Source: Nevskia soli DSM 19509
Lineage (GTDB): Bacteria; Pseudomonadota; Gammaproteobacteria; Nevskiales; Nevskiaceae
Assembly: GCF_000711955.1 (NCBI RefSeq)
Contig: NZ_JONR01000001.1
Location: 390,223-454,222 of the forward strand
Length of the DNA: 64,000 nucleotides
Direction of reading: 5' to 3'
Shown here: in pieces, positions 35,260-45,823 of the stretch
Layout: each line of letters opens with the position of its first letter
How positions within the stretch are numbered: position 1 is the stretch's first letter
Notes under the pieces: generated by a model
Told to the model about the DNA's origin: nothing
The model's database searches: none
The model's input: the letters and a program-made list of their open reading frames with translations, nothing else
Translations under genes and position numbers: made by a program

Positions 35260-36114
35260 GTGGCAGAACATCCCATTCAGATTCGCCGCTCGCGCCAGTT
35301 GCGAGCCGACATGACCGAGGCCGAGCGTGAGCTATGGCGGCGGCTCGGTCGTGGGCAGTTGCAGGGGTGGAAATTTCGCCGGCAGGTTCCGATTGGGCCT
35401 TACTTCGCGGACTTTTTGTGTCTCGAGGCCAGGTTGATTGTTGAGGTCGATGGGGGGCAGCATCTGGAACTTGAGGCTGAGCATGATCAGGAAAGGGATG
35501 CGTGGTTGCGTTCGCAGGGATTCAGGGTTGTGCGGTTCTGGAATAATCAGGTGTTGGGTGAGATCGAGGGTGTGTTGGAAAGTATTTTGCAACAGCTGAC
35601 CCCTCCCCCTAGCCCCCTCCCGTACCACGGGGACTCCCTGCGGTCGCAAGGGGAGGGGGAATTGGGCGCGGCGGATCTGGAATGGATGCGCCATGCCCTC
35701 GGCCTTGCTCGACGCGCGGCGATCGAGGGTGAGGTTCCGGTGGGAGCGGTGCTGGTGAAGGACGGTGCCGTCCTCGGTGAGGGCTGGAACAAGCCGATTG
35801 CCCTGCATGATCCCAGTGCCCATGCCGAAATGATCGCCATGCGCGCTGCCGCTGCGGCACTGGGCAATTACAGGGTCCCCGGCACCACGCTATATGTGAC
35901 CCTGGAGCCTTGCGTGATGTGCGCGGGCGCCATCGTGCACGCCCGTGTGTCACGCCTGGTGTTCGGCGCGCGCGATCCCAAGGCGGGGGCGGTGGATTCG
36001 GTCTACGACGTCATCGCGCGGCCGCGGTTGAATCACGTGGTGGCGTGGAGCGGCGGGGTGCTGGAAGACGAATGTGGAGCGGTGCTGCGCGAGTTCTTCC
36101 GCTCGCGGCGCTGA
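35260..36114 (+). CDS. tadA: DUF559 endonuclease-like domain fused to tRNA adenosine deaminase TadA
   Basis: One open frame of 284 residues. Residues 1-112 are a DUF559 (Vsr/PD-(D/E)XK-like) domain: MTEAERELWRRL, WKFRRQVPIGPYFADF, LIVEVDGGQH, LRSQGFRVVRFWNN. Residues 113-137 (TPPPSPLPYHGDSLRSQGEG) are encoded by inverted palindromic element D. The rest is TadA, which deaminates A34 of tRNA-Arg(ACG) to inosine: Zn/proton-shuttle motif HAEM, then TLEPCVMCAGAIVHAR. The GTG start has GGGGAGGGG upstream. TadA could also start alone at in-frame TTG 35662, with the element's GGGGAGGGGG as its Shine-Dalgarno, giving a normal-size TadA of about 150 residues. TadA is normally essential; the fusion is probably tolerated rather than selected (inference). 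Confidence 0.85.
   Translation: MAEHPIQIRRSRQLRADMTEAERELWRRLGRGQLQGWKFRRQVPIGPYFADFLCLEARLIVEVDGGQHLELEAEHDQERDAWLRSQGFRVVRFWNNQVLGEIEGVLESILQQLTPPPSPLPYHGDSLRSQGEGELGAADLEWMRHALGLARRAAIEGEVPVGAVLVKDGAVLGEGWNKPIALHDPSAHAEMIAMRAAAAALGNYRVPGTTLYVTLEPCVMCAGAIVHARVSRLVFGARDPKAGAVDSVYDVIARPRLNHVVAWSGGVLEDECGAVLREFFRSRR
35600..35659 (-). repeat. DUF559-associated palindromic element, copy D (inverted, translated)
   Basis: Reverse complement of copy C, inside the DUF559-TadA frame. It has no stop in this frame, so it forms the linker of the fusion. One base differs (CGTACC for CGTCCC). Confidence 0.75.
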
Positions 36115-36126
36115 TCGGCCCGTTGA

Positions 36127-36378
36127 TCAGGCCTTGTTGCGCTTGAGGTAGAGCACCTGGTGGACGGTGGTGCTGGTGGAACCTTGCGCGAGCGCCCCGA
36201 CCAGTTCCCAGCCGTCCTCGCCGGCGCCATGCAGGTAATCCCAGGTTTGCATGCAGCTGGCGAGCGCCGCTTCGACCTTGTCGCCGCCCGGCGGCAGCTT
36301 GCCCTGCCAGGTGCCGTTGACATAGGTCACACGCGATTGCTGGACCTGGCAGACGCGGTATTCGTAATGCTGTCGCAT
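36127..36378 (-). CDS. DUF4177-like small protein
   Basis: 83 residues. It begins with YEYRVCQVQQSRVTYVNG, has the diagnostic GEDGWELVG (59-67 region) and ends in VLYLKRNKA, the DUF4177 pattern of an N-terminal strand, a helix, GWELV and a C-terminal LKR strand. The function of the family is unknown. It is short for long-range homology but the pattern is clear. It converges with tadA, with 12 bp between the stops. No signal peptide. Confidence 0.65.
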   Translation of the reverse strand: MRQHYEYRVCQVQQSRVTYVNGTWQGKLPPGGDKVEAALASCMQTWDYLHGAGEDGWELVGALAQGSTSTTVHQVLYLKRNKA

Positions 36379-36552
36379 GAGGCTCCTGGCGGCTTTTCCG
36401 CAGGGTGAATGGCAAATACAGTCTGCTTTATGGGGTACTGTCCGGGATGACGCTACCCCCTGTTTCGGATGGCGGGTTTTGCCGGTTTTGACGGCGGCCC
36501 GCGCCGCATGGCTTTTGAAAGACCCGATGGCATATCTGCGAGGGCAACGACC

Positions 36553-37529
36553 ATGAAGGTTTTCGTCACTGGCGGTTCCGGCTTTGTAGGCCGCAATCTG
36601 ATCGCCATGCTGAAAGGCCGCGGAGATACGGTGGTGGCCTTGGCCCGTACACCGGGCGCCATGCGGACCGTGCGCGGGTTGGGCGCCGAGCCGCAGGCCG
36701 GCGATCTGGCCGACGTGGCGGCGATGACTGCGGGCATGGCAGGTGCCGAGGTGGTGTTCCACTGCGCGGCCAAGGTGGAGGACTGGGGGGATCCCGCCGA
36801 ATTCCACCGCATCAATGTTGCGGGCACGGCGCAGGTGATCGAAGCGGCGCGCACCGCGGGGGTGCGGCGCCTGGTGCACGTCAGTACCGAAGCGGTGCTG
36901 GCGGACGGCACGCCGATCCATGATGCCGATGAGACGCGCCCGCGCGCGGCGCGGCCGATCGGGCTCTATCCTTCGAGCAAGGCGCAGGCCGAGGCGGTGG
37001 CGTTGGCGGCCAATGGCAACGGTCTCGAAGTGGTGGTGGTGCGCCCGCGCTTCATCTGGGGCCGGGGCGACACCGCGCTGCTGCCGAAGATCCTGGAAGT
37101 GATGCGCAAGGGGCAGTTCGCCTGGATCGGCGGCGGCCGCTTCCTCACCTCCACCTGCCATGTGCGCAACGTCTGCGAGGGCGCACTGCTGGCGGCCGAA
37201 CGCGGCAAGCCGGGCGAAATCTATTTCCTGACCGATGGCGCGCCGGTCGAGTTCCGCACCTTTATCACCGCCATGGCGCGGACGCAGGGCGTGGAGCCGG
37301 GCTCGCGCGGCGTGCCGCGCGGGCTGATCTATGCGCTGGCCGCGGTGTGCGAGTTCGCCTGGCGGACGTTCCCGCTCAAGGGGCGGCCGCCGGTGTCGCG
37401 TACCGCGGTCATCCTCACCGGTGAGCAGGTGACGGTGAACGATGCCAAGGCACGGCGGGAGATCGGGTATGCCGGATTGGTAACGCGGGAAGCCGGGCTC
37501 GCCGAGATGGCGGCGAGCCCGGCGACTGC

Positions 37530-37533
<4 letters not shown>
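36553..37533 (+). CDS. NAD-dependent epimerase/3-beta-HSD-type SDR
   Basis: 326-residue extended short-chain dehydrogenase. The cofactor motif is VTGGSGFVG (5-13), Ser111 is in HVSTEAVL, and the catalytic Tyr139/Lys143 are in YPSSKAQAE. RPRFIWGRGDT and TCHVRNVCEG are typical of the 3-beta-hydroxysteroid dehydrogenase/dihydroflavonol reductase branch. The substrate cannot be told from sequence; a steroid link to the nearby cholesterol oxidase is only a possibility. ATG 36553 has GAGGG upstream; the frame is open to 36469. Its TAA overlaps the clpB stop in the palindrome CTTAAG. Confidence 0.8.
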
Positions 37534-40127
<2,594 letters not shown>

Positions 40128-40145
40128 GCTGCGCACCTCGTTTGT

Positions 40146-40170
40146 GGAACGTCCTGTTCAAGAACCGGCC
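40146..40170. repeat. RTCCT-loop palindrome, third copy
   Basis: GGAAC-GTCCT-GTTCA followed by AGAACCGGCC. It has the same loop and tail as the two units at 9564-9619 with different, still mostly paired, stem bases. It lies in the clpB leader. Confidence 0.6.
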
Positions 40171-40215
40171 GTCCGGGGCCGGGCTGTTTGATATCAATAC
40201 TACGGAATGCCTTGT

Positions 40216-40243
40216 AGATAGGGCTTAAGGAATTGCTTTCAAG
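40216..40243 (-). promoter_or_regulatory. Heat-shock (sigma-32-type) promoter of clpB
   Basis: On the minus strand CTTGAAA (40237-40243) and CCCTATCT (40216-40223) are 13 bp apart, close to the consensus CTTGAA-N13/14-CCCCATNT. It faces clpB. Confidence 0.75.
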
Positions 40244-40543
40244 CGTCGCCGCGACTTTCGGGAGGCTGCTTTGCGATCACGGCGGGGCCGTGGCGCAGCT
40301 CGGCAGCCCATGCATGGCGAAGCCTGGGCGAACGGTGTCGAAGCGCGCCATGCGGATACCCGGCGCCGTCTGCAACGGGGAGGGGTTGCGGACGAGGGTG
40401 GCGTGGAGGTGCGGGCGGCACCCGGAGATACGCCCGGCGGCGATTACCGGACAAGGCGTCCGGATTCATGAGGGCCTTGGAGGGGGGGGGGGGGGGGCGG
40501 ACCCGAGGCTTCGCCGCGGGTGCGAAGCCTTTTCAGCGGGCCC
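40244..40543. other. Spacer with a 16-G tract
   Basis: About 300 bp between the clpB promoter and the 84-aa gene. Open frames on both strands lack recognisable content. It contains a run of 16 G at 40482-40497, about 45 bases beyond the stop codon of the 84-aa gene. Confidence 0.6.
40482..40497. repeat. Homopolymer G16
   Basis: Uninterrupted run of 16 G. It is prone to replication slippage and to sequencing error. Confidence 0.85.
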
Positions 40544-40798
40544 TTACTTCTTGTTGCGGCGGCCCGGACTGTCGCTGTCGAAGAGGTGGTCGAAGTCTTC
40601 GCCGATCAGTTTCTTCAGTTCACGTACTTCGCGGTAGCGCTCGACATCCCGCCAGTCGCGCGAGCGGTTGCCGGGGAGGGGGTTGCCCTTCGCGTCCACG
40701 GCGGGCACGTCTTCCTCGAAGCCTTCGGTTTCTTCGCCGAATTCGTCAAAAGCGGGTTTTGCGGGTTGCTGCTGCTTCTTCCCGGGTCTTCCAGCCAT
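40544..40798 (-). CDS. Small highly charged protein, unknown
   Basis: 84 residues: a basic Gln-rich start (MAGRPGKKQQQPAKP), an acidic middle (FDEFGEETEGFEEDVP) and a conserved-looking helix DWRDVERYREVRELKKLIGED. It ends in basic RRNKK. There is no signal peptide or membrane segment. I recognise the DWRxVERYRE helix as a pattern seen in small gammaproteobacterial hypothetical proteins, but no function is known to me. Monocistronic between clpB and the tRNA gene. Confidence 0.6.
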   Translation of the reverse strand: MAGRPGKKQQQPAKPAFDEFGEETEGFEEDVPAVDAKGNPLPGNRSRDWRDVERYREVRELKKLIGEDFDHLFDSDSPGRRNKK

Positions 40799-41066
40799 GT
40801 GCTGCCAGTCTCCGTCACGAAAAGGACCAAATTTGCGCGCCTTGTAACAGGCTTTTGCTCCGAGGGGAAGCCCCCCGCCGTGCGGCGCCCCGTTGGCGTA
40901 GCAGCCACCGGGCCGTGGTCCGGTTTTTGCCGCCGCCGACGGTCGTTTTTTGGGCAGTTGCGCGCAAGTTGGCGCGGGCGTCCGCGACAGCAGGCTCGGC
41001 CGAAAGCGCGCGCGGCCCTGTAAAAATTCCGGCGAAGCCTGCTAAAATAGCGGACGCGGTACGTGT

Positions 41067-41142
41067 GGGGCGGTAGCTCAGCTGGGAGAGCGCTGCGTTC
41101 GCAATGCAGAGGTCGGGAGTTCGATCCTCCTCCGCTCCACCA
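41067..41142 (+). tRNA. tRNA-Ala (anticodon CGC)
   Basis: 76-base cloverleaf with encoded CCA. The acceptor stem GGGGCGG/CCGCTCC contains the G3-U70 wobble pair that specifies alanine. D arm GCTC...GAGC, anticodon stem CTGCG/TGCAG with loop TTCGCAA (CGC reads GCG), and T arm with TTCGATC are all present. It is followed by a strong terminator. Confidence 0.96.
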
Positions 41143-41173
41143 ATCCGCCAGTGCCAATCGATCAAGATCAAGG

Positions 41174-41204
41174 GATTCAGCCCATAAAGCTGAATCTTTT
41201 TTTT
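41174..41204 (+). terminator. Rho-independent terminator of the tRNA gene
   Basis: GATTCAGC / GCTGAATC, a perfect 8-bp stem with a seven-base loop, followed by eight T. It lies 31 bp after the tRNA. Confidence 0.9.
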
Positions 41205-41496
41205 GTCCGGCCGACGGGTCGACGGCCAAAGTCCGAATCAAGCCCGGCGGACAACAGCCTTCCGTAAGCAGCTTGCTGCGGGCCGGCAAAGCAGGGCGGG
41301 CGGTCCTCGCCGGCAACCCTCTCCGGGCCCTCGTTGCGGCCAGAGGTGCGATCTCCCCAAGTGGGTGCCCGACAGGGCCGGAATGAAATCCGTCATGACG
41401 ACCCCGAGCGGGCGCTGGTGCTCCGAGATGTCGATGACATCGACACGAACATTCAGCGTGCCGGGAAAGCGCACCTTCTGACCCCGGCCGCGCCGC
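41205..41496. other. Spacer between the tRNA terminator and the TonB receptor gene
   Basis: About 290 bp. A minus-strand frame (41474 down to 41238) begins MRFPGTLNVRVDVIDISEH, which looks gene-like, but the rest is low-complexity; it may be a fragment. Nothing else is recognised. Confidence 0.4.
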
Positions 41497-43575
41497 TCAC
41501 CACTGGTAGCGCAGGCTGCCGGCGATGACCCGCTTGGCCGTCAGGTAGTTGCCGTAAGGCGTGGCGATGAAGCTGGTGTGGTCGAACACGTTGTTGAGGT
41601 TGAGGCCGAGTTCGAAGCCGCGCAGCGGATAGCGCGCCGCCAGGTCCATCAGGGTCAGCTGCTTGTTGCGGAGCGTGTTCCCGGTGTCGCCCCAGGTGGC
41701 GCCGAGGTGGCGCACGCCGGCACTGAGCCCCAGCCCCTCCAGCAAGCCTTCGCGCGTGGTGTGGCTGAGCCACAGCGAGGCGTTGGTTTGCGGCGTCAGG
41801 ATCGGCACCTTGCCCAGGTCGACGTCGTTGCTGCGCGTGACCTTGACCGGGTTCCAAGTGTAGCTTGCGCTCAGATCCAGCGTGCGTGTCAGCCGGCCCT
41901 TGCCTTCCAGTTCCACGCCCTGCGAGCGGACCTGCCCGGTTTGGGCGCTGAAGTTCTCGTGCGCCGGATCCTTGGTCAGTACGTTGTCCTGCAGCAGGCG
42001 GAAGAAGGAGACCGTGTAGATGGCGCGGTCGCCGGGTGTGGCGTACTTCGCGCCCACTTCGTACTGCCGGCCCCGCGTGGGGCTGAACGGCTTGCCGTCG
42101 AAGTCGGTACCGCTGTTCGGCTGGAACGACTGCGACCAGCTCAGGTAGGGCGTGACGCCGAGGGCGCTCTTCCACATCAGGCCGACCCTGCCGCTGAAGG
42201 CCGCGTTGAACTGCTGCGTCGGCGTGCCGGAAACCGGATCGCTGTTGCGGTCGTGCGCCCAGTCGCGGCGCAGGCTGGCGGTGACGATCCACTGCTGCCA
42301 GTAGGCCTGGTCCTGCAGGTAGACGCCGAGCTGGCTCTGGTATTGCCGCGTTCCGGACTGCTCCTCGGTCGGCAGCGGAATGTCCTGACCGTACACCGGG
42401 TGCGCGATGTCGAGCGGCGGCGCGTCGCCGTAATAATAGTCGTCGTGATAGTGGTTGCTGCCGTAGTCGACGCCGGCCAGCAGGGTGTGGGCGACAGCGC
42501 CGGTGCGTGTCTTCCACTCCAGGGTGTTGTCCGTGATCCAGCTGCTGGCGCCGCTGAAGTAGCTGGAGGCGTAGCGGTCGAGCAGCGTCGGCTGGTCCGG
42601 AGTGTTGTAGCCCAGGGCGCTGAGATAGGGCTGCGCCTCGTCGCGATGGTTGAAGCGCAGCTTGTGGTGTAACACCAGCGCGCCGCCGGCCAGGCCCTGG
42701 TCCACCTGCCAGCCGACGTTCCACAGCTTGGTGATGTCCGCGTCGTAGCCGCGGTCGTCGATCACCACCTCGGTCGGGCCGCCGTCGGGAGCGGAGGCGA
42801 GGTTCGGGAACATGCCGGCGACGTGCAGCCGCTCGGCCAGCACGGTGATGCGCGTGTCCGCGGCCGGGCGCCAGGTCAGCGATGGCGCGAAATACTGCCG
42901 CCGCGCCGGATAGCCGTGGCCGTCGGGAAACTCGATCTGGTTCCCGCCCTCGTGCAGCAGGCCGATCAGGCGGTAGTCGAGTGCACCGTCGCGCAGCGCC
43001 GGCCCGGTGAAGTCGAACTGGCCCTGCAGCGCGCCGAAGCTCCCGGCCGACAACTCCACCTCGCGCTGCGCCGAGCGCAGCGGCAGCTTGCTGACGCCGT
43101 TGATCAGGCCGCCCGGCACCGACTGGCCGTACAGTACCGAACTGGGCCCGCGCAGCACCTCGATGCGCTCCAGGCCGTAGGGCTCCATGAAGTCGTAGTT
43201 GAACATCCGCATGCCGTCGCGGAACTGGCTGGGGAAGGTGTCGAAGCCGCGCAGCTTGACCCAGTCGTAGCCGCGGCCGTCCGGGCCGTAGGTCTCCACC
43301 GCGGCGCCGGCGGTATAGCGCAGCGCCTCCATCATGCTGCTGGCGCCGTGCGCGGCGATCTCGTCGGCGGTGATCACGGAGATCGACTGCGGCGTTTCGG
43401 TGAGCGGGGTATCGGTCTTGGTCGCCGTGCCGGCCTCGGTCGCCATCGCGCCATCCGCCGCGCCGGTGACCGTCACCGTTTGGAGCTGCGTCGATTCCTG
43501 CGCCACGGTGTCCGTGGCCGCGACGGCGAGACCCCAGGCCGCTCCGAGGAGCAGCTTCCGACAGTTGTGTCGCAC
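41497..43575 (-). CDS. TonB-dependent siderophore receptor
   Basis: 692-residue outer-membrane receptor: signal peptide ending about residue 25, TonB box-like LQTVTVTG, plug domain (TPLTETPQSISVITADEI to LRGPSSVLYGQSVPGGLIN) and a 22-strand barrel ending in the C-terminal aromatic SLRYQW. The LRGPSSVLYGQ plug signature places it in the FhuA/FoxA hydroxamate-type siderophore group. There is no N-terminal STN domain, so it is not a sigma-coupled transducer. A Fur-box-like site lies 136-157 bp upstream. Divergent from the molybdenum hydroxylase operon. Confidence 0.9.
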   Translation of the reverse strand: MRHNCRKLLLGAAWGLAVAATDTVAQESTQLQTVTVTGAADGAMATEAGTATKTDTPLTETPQSISVITADEIAAHGASSMMEALRYTAGAAVETYGPDGRGYDWVKLRGFDTFPSQFRDGMRMFNYDFMEPYGLERIEVLRGPSSVLYGQSVPGGLINGVSKLPLRSAQREVELSAGSFGALQGQFDFTGPALRDGALDYRLIGLLHEGGNQIEFPDGHGYPARRQYFAPSLTWRPAADTRITVLAERLHVAGMFPNLASAPDGGPTEVVIDDRGYDADITKLWNVGWQVDQGLAGGALVLHHKLRFNHRDEAQPYLSALGYNTPDQPTLLDRYASSYFSGASSWITDNTLEWKTRTGAVAHTLLAGVDYGSNHYHDDYYYGDAPPLDIAHPVYGQDIPLPTEEQSGTRQYQSQLGVYLQDQAYWQQWIVTASLRRDWAHDRNSDPVSGTPTQQFNAAFSGRVGLMWKSALGVTPYLSWSQSFQPNSGTDFDGKPFSPTRGRQYEVGAKYATPGDRAIYTVSFFRLLQDNVLTKDPAHENFSAQTGQVRSQGVELEGKGRLTRTLDLSASYTWNPVKVTRSNDVDLGKVPILTPQTNASLWLSHTTREGLLEGLGLSAGVRHLGATWGDTGNTLRNKQLTLMDLAARYPLRGFELGLNLNNVFDHTSFIATPYGNYLTAKRVIAGSLRYQW

Positions 43576-43710
43576 AAATTCCCCAATCCGGCCGGGCCGG
43601 AGTGATCGTGGATGGTTCGATCACCGTGGCGGGCTGCTTGGGGCTGGCTGGCTGGGCGTATCTACGGAAGATAGAGCCGGACCGTCTACAGCTTGGCCGG
43701 ACATGCGTCT

Positions 43711-43732
43711 ACATAATAATGATTCTCATCTT
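43711..43732 (-). promoter_or_regulatory. Fur-box-like site
   Basis: AATAATGATTCTCATC contains the ATGA-N3-TCAT core of Fur operators in an AT-rich island. It lies upstream of the siderophore receptor gene in a 450-bp divergent spacer (43576-44025). Nothing else is recognised in that spacer. Confidence 0.6.
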
Positions 43733-44025
43733 CGTGTCAATGAAGCGAGCGCGGCTTTGATGAAGCTGGCGTTGGGGTTTCCATGGTCGGATGGTGCGTG
43801 AAGCTCGTCGGCGCTCGAAGTCCATCGGGCTTTTCATATTGACTGGACGGCTTGCTGTGTGCCTCGTTTGGTTGAGCCGCAAAGTGGGCGCCGGGGCTGG
43901 GTTCCTGCTGCGACGCGCAATGGATATGCCCCGCGTGAAAGAGTAAAGTCGGGCCGTTGCGGCGCCGGCTCAGCCTGGTTCACCAGGGCTGCGACCATCC
44001 GAATGGATTTGATGGGGGAGCGGAT

Positions 44026-45324
44026 TTGCTCAAGCGCATAGTCATCACCGTGGTGGTTCTCGCTCTCGTGGGAATCGGCGGGTTGTTCGCCCTGGCCTGG
44101 CGGCCGTCTTTGGCGCCGATCGATCCGCCGGCGGCATCGGCCTTTCCTCAAGATCTCGTCGCCAGGGGCAAGCAGCTTGCCGGCGCCGGCTACTGCGCGA
44201 CCTGCCATACCGCCAAGGGCGGCCAGGTTTATGCCGGCGGCTTCGGGCTCGAATCGGGCTTCGGCACCATCTACAGCACCAATATCACGCCCGATCCGGA
44301 TACCGGCATCGGGCGCTGGTCCGAGGCGGCGTTCGCCCGGGCCATGCACGACGGCGTGGCGCGCGACGGCGCGCACCTGTTCCCGGCGTTTCCCTATACG
44401 CATTTCGCCAAGGTCAGCGACGACGATGTGAAGGCGCTGTACGCCTACTTCATGACGCGCCAGCCGGTGAAGGCTGTGGCTCCGCCGAATACATTGCCGT
44501 TCCCGCTCAGCATCCGCGCCCTGCAGGTGGGCTGGAAGCTGCTGTTCTTCGACAAGGGTGTGTACCAGGCGCAGGCCGGCAAGAGCGAGGAATGGAATCG
44601 CGGCGCCTACCTGGCGGAAGGGCTGGGGCACTGCTCCGCCTGCCATACGCCGCGCAACGGCCTGGGCGGCGAGCGGAAGGATGCGCTGTATGCCGGCGCG
44701 CCGATCGAGGGCTGGCTGGCGCCCGCGCTGAATGCCTCCAACCCGGCTCCGCTGCCGTGGACGCAGGATGATCTCTACGCCTACCTGCGCAGCGGCGCTT
44801 CGGTGCACCACGGCGTCGCCGCGGGCTCGATGTCCGAGGTGATCCAGGGGCTGGCCAAGCTGCCGGATGCGGATGTGCGCGCGATCGCCGTCTACTTCGC
44901 CGACCGCAACGGCTCGGCGGCGCAGGCGGCGAATGCCGACCAGGCCCTGGCCAGGGCAATGGCCCTGGCGCAGCGCGATCCGGGCGTGGTGCCGGAGCAT
45001 GGCGCGCAGGTGTATCTGTCCGCCTGCGCCTCCTGTCACTACAACGGCGGAGCGGCGCCGCTGCCGGCACGGCCGGAGCTGGCGCTGAGCAGCACGGTCA
45101 ACGGCCCCGATCCGGGGAGCTTCATCCATATCGTACTCGGCGGCATCGGGCAGAACGACGGCATGCCGGGTGCCTACATGCCCGGTTTCGGCAAGTCCCT
45201 GAGCGACGAGGATATCGCCGCGCTCGCCGCCTATCTGCGCGGCAGCCGCACCATGCAGCCGCCCTGGAACGATGTGCCGGCCGCCATTGCCGGCGCCCGC
45301 AAACAAAGCCCCGCAGCACCATGA
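44026..45324 (+). CDS. Membrane-anchored triheme cytochrome c, electron acceptor of molybdenum hydroxylase
   Basis: 432 residues with an N-terminal anchor (IVITVVVLALVGIGGLFALA) and three haem sites: CATCH (57-61), CSACH (about 203-207) and CASCH (about 335-339), each followed by cytochrome c class I segments. The layout equals the cytochrome subunit of membrane-bound aldehyde, alcohol and isoquinoline-type dehydrogenases. The two genes downstream encode the 2Fe-2S and molybdopterin subunits, so it should carry electrons from them to the respiratory chain. The start is TTG 44026, with GGGGGAG five bases upstream, where the anchor begins; the frame extends to 43957. Confidence 0.88.
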   Translation: MLKRIVITVVVLALVGIGGLFALAWRPSLAPIDPPAASAFPQDLVARGKQLAGAGYCATCHTAKGGQVYAGGFGLESGFGTIYSTNITPDPDTGIGRWSEAAFARAMHDGVARDGAHLFPAFPYTHFAKVSDDDVKALYAYFMTRQPVKAVAPPNTLPFPLSIRALQVGWKLLFFDKGVYQAQAGKSEEWNRGAYLAEGLGHCSACHTPRNGLGGERKDALYAGAPIEGWLAPALNASNPAPLPWTQDDLYAYLRSGASVHHGVAAGSMSEVIQGLAKLPDADVRAIAVYFADRNGSAAQAANADQALARAMALAQRDPGVVPEHGAQVYLSACASCHYNGGAAPLPARPELALSSTVNGPDPGSFIHIVLGGIGQNDGMPGAYMPGFGKSLSDEDIAALAAYLRGSRTMQPPWNDVPAAIAGARKQSPAAP

Positions 45325-45349
45325 AGACGCAGCCCGGAGCCGCGCAACG

Positions 45350-45823
45350 ATGACCACGTTCAATCTCAACGGCCGTCCCCTCACCATCGACGCGGCGGAC
45401 GATACGCCGCTGCTGTGGGTGATCCGCGATCTGGCCGGCATGAAGGGCACCAAGTTCGGCTGCGGCATCGGCATGTGCGGCGCCTGCACGGTGCACCTGA
45501 ACGGCCGCGCGGTGCGCTCCTGCATCACGCCGCTCGCCGCGGTGGCGGACGCGTCCATCATCACCATCGAGGGCCTGGATCCGCAGGGCCAGCATCCGCT
45601 GCAGAAGGCCTGGATCGAAACGCAGACGCCGCAGTGCGGCTACTGCCAGTCCGGCCAGATCATGCAGGCGGCGACGCTGATCAAGGATTACCCCAATCCG
45701 ACCGATGCGGATATCGACGCGGTGATGAACGGCAATCTGTGCCGCTGCATGGCCTACGTGCGCATCCGCAAGGCGATCAAGCTCGCCGCCGCGGAAATGC
45801 AGGGTGCGGCCGCCCATGAATAA
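45350..45823 (+). CDS. (2Fe-2S) subunit of molybdenum hydroxylase (IorA-like)
   Basis: 157 residues. It has a plant-type [2Fe-2S] domain with Cys38, 43, 46 and 58 (KFGCGIGMCGACTVHLNG) and a helical [2Fe-2S] domain with Cys96, 99, 131 and 133 (PQCGYCQSGQIM, NLCRCMAY). It transfers electrons from the Mo centre. The size and order match the small subunit of isoquinoline 1-oxidoreductase and related aldehyde dehydrogenases. There is no signal peptide, so it would be exported with the Tat-bearing large subunit. The stop overlaps the next start by 8 bp. Confidence 0.93.
   Translation: MTTFNLNGRPLTIDAADDTPLLWVIRDLAGMKGTKFGCGIGMCGACTVHLNGRAVRSCITPLAAVADASIITIEGLDPQGQHPLQKAWIETQTPQCGYCQSGQIMQAATLIKDYPNPTDADIDAVMNGNLCRCMAYVRIRKAIKLAAAEMQGAAAHE

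Larger units (their letters stand above)
34614..35659. repeat. Tandem duplication of a DUF559 module (offset 453 bp)
   Basis: Unit 1 begins at 34614 and unit 2 at 35067 with the same leading sequence (CTTCAAG...GTTGAACAACATCGC). Both contain a palindromic element, a DUF559 frame and an inverted copy of the element. Unit 1 lacks 180 bp of the DUF559 frame relative to unit 2. The divergence is small, so the duplication is recent. Confidence 0.85.

Noticed and set aside
34614..35659. CRISPR-like array from repeated GC-rich blocks
   Set aside because: Only four copies, alternating orientation and unequal spacing containing coding frames; no cas genes. Better explained as palindromic elements around DUF559.
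40239..40469. 76-aa minus-strand frame between clpB and the 84-aa gene
   Set aside because: Overlaps the clpB heat-shock promoter, Pro/Arg/His-rich, no start signal.
41238..41474. 78-aa minus-strand frame beginning MRFPGTLNVRVDVIDISEH
   Set aside because: The first ~35 residues look protein-like, but the remainder is low-complexity and there is no Shine-Dalgarno or family match; at most a gene fragment.
43834..45567. 577-aa minus-strand frame opposite the triheme cytochrome gene
   Set aside because: Antisense of a gene with three CxxCH sites; no domain content.
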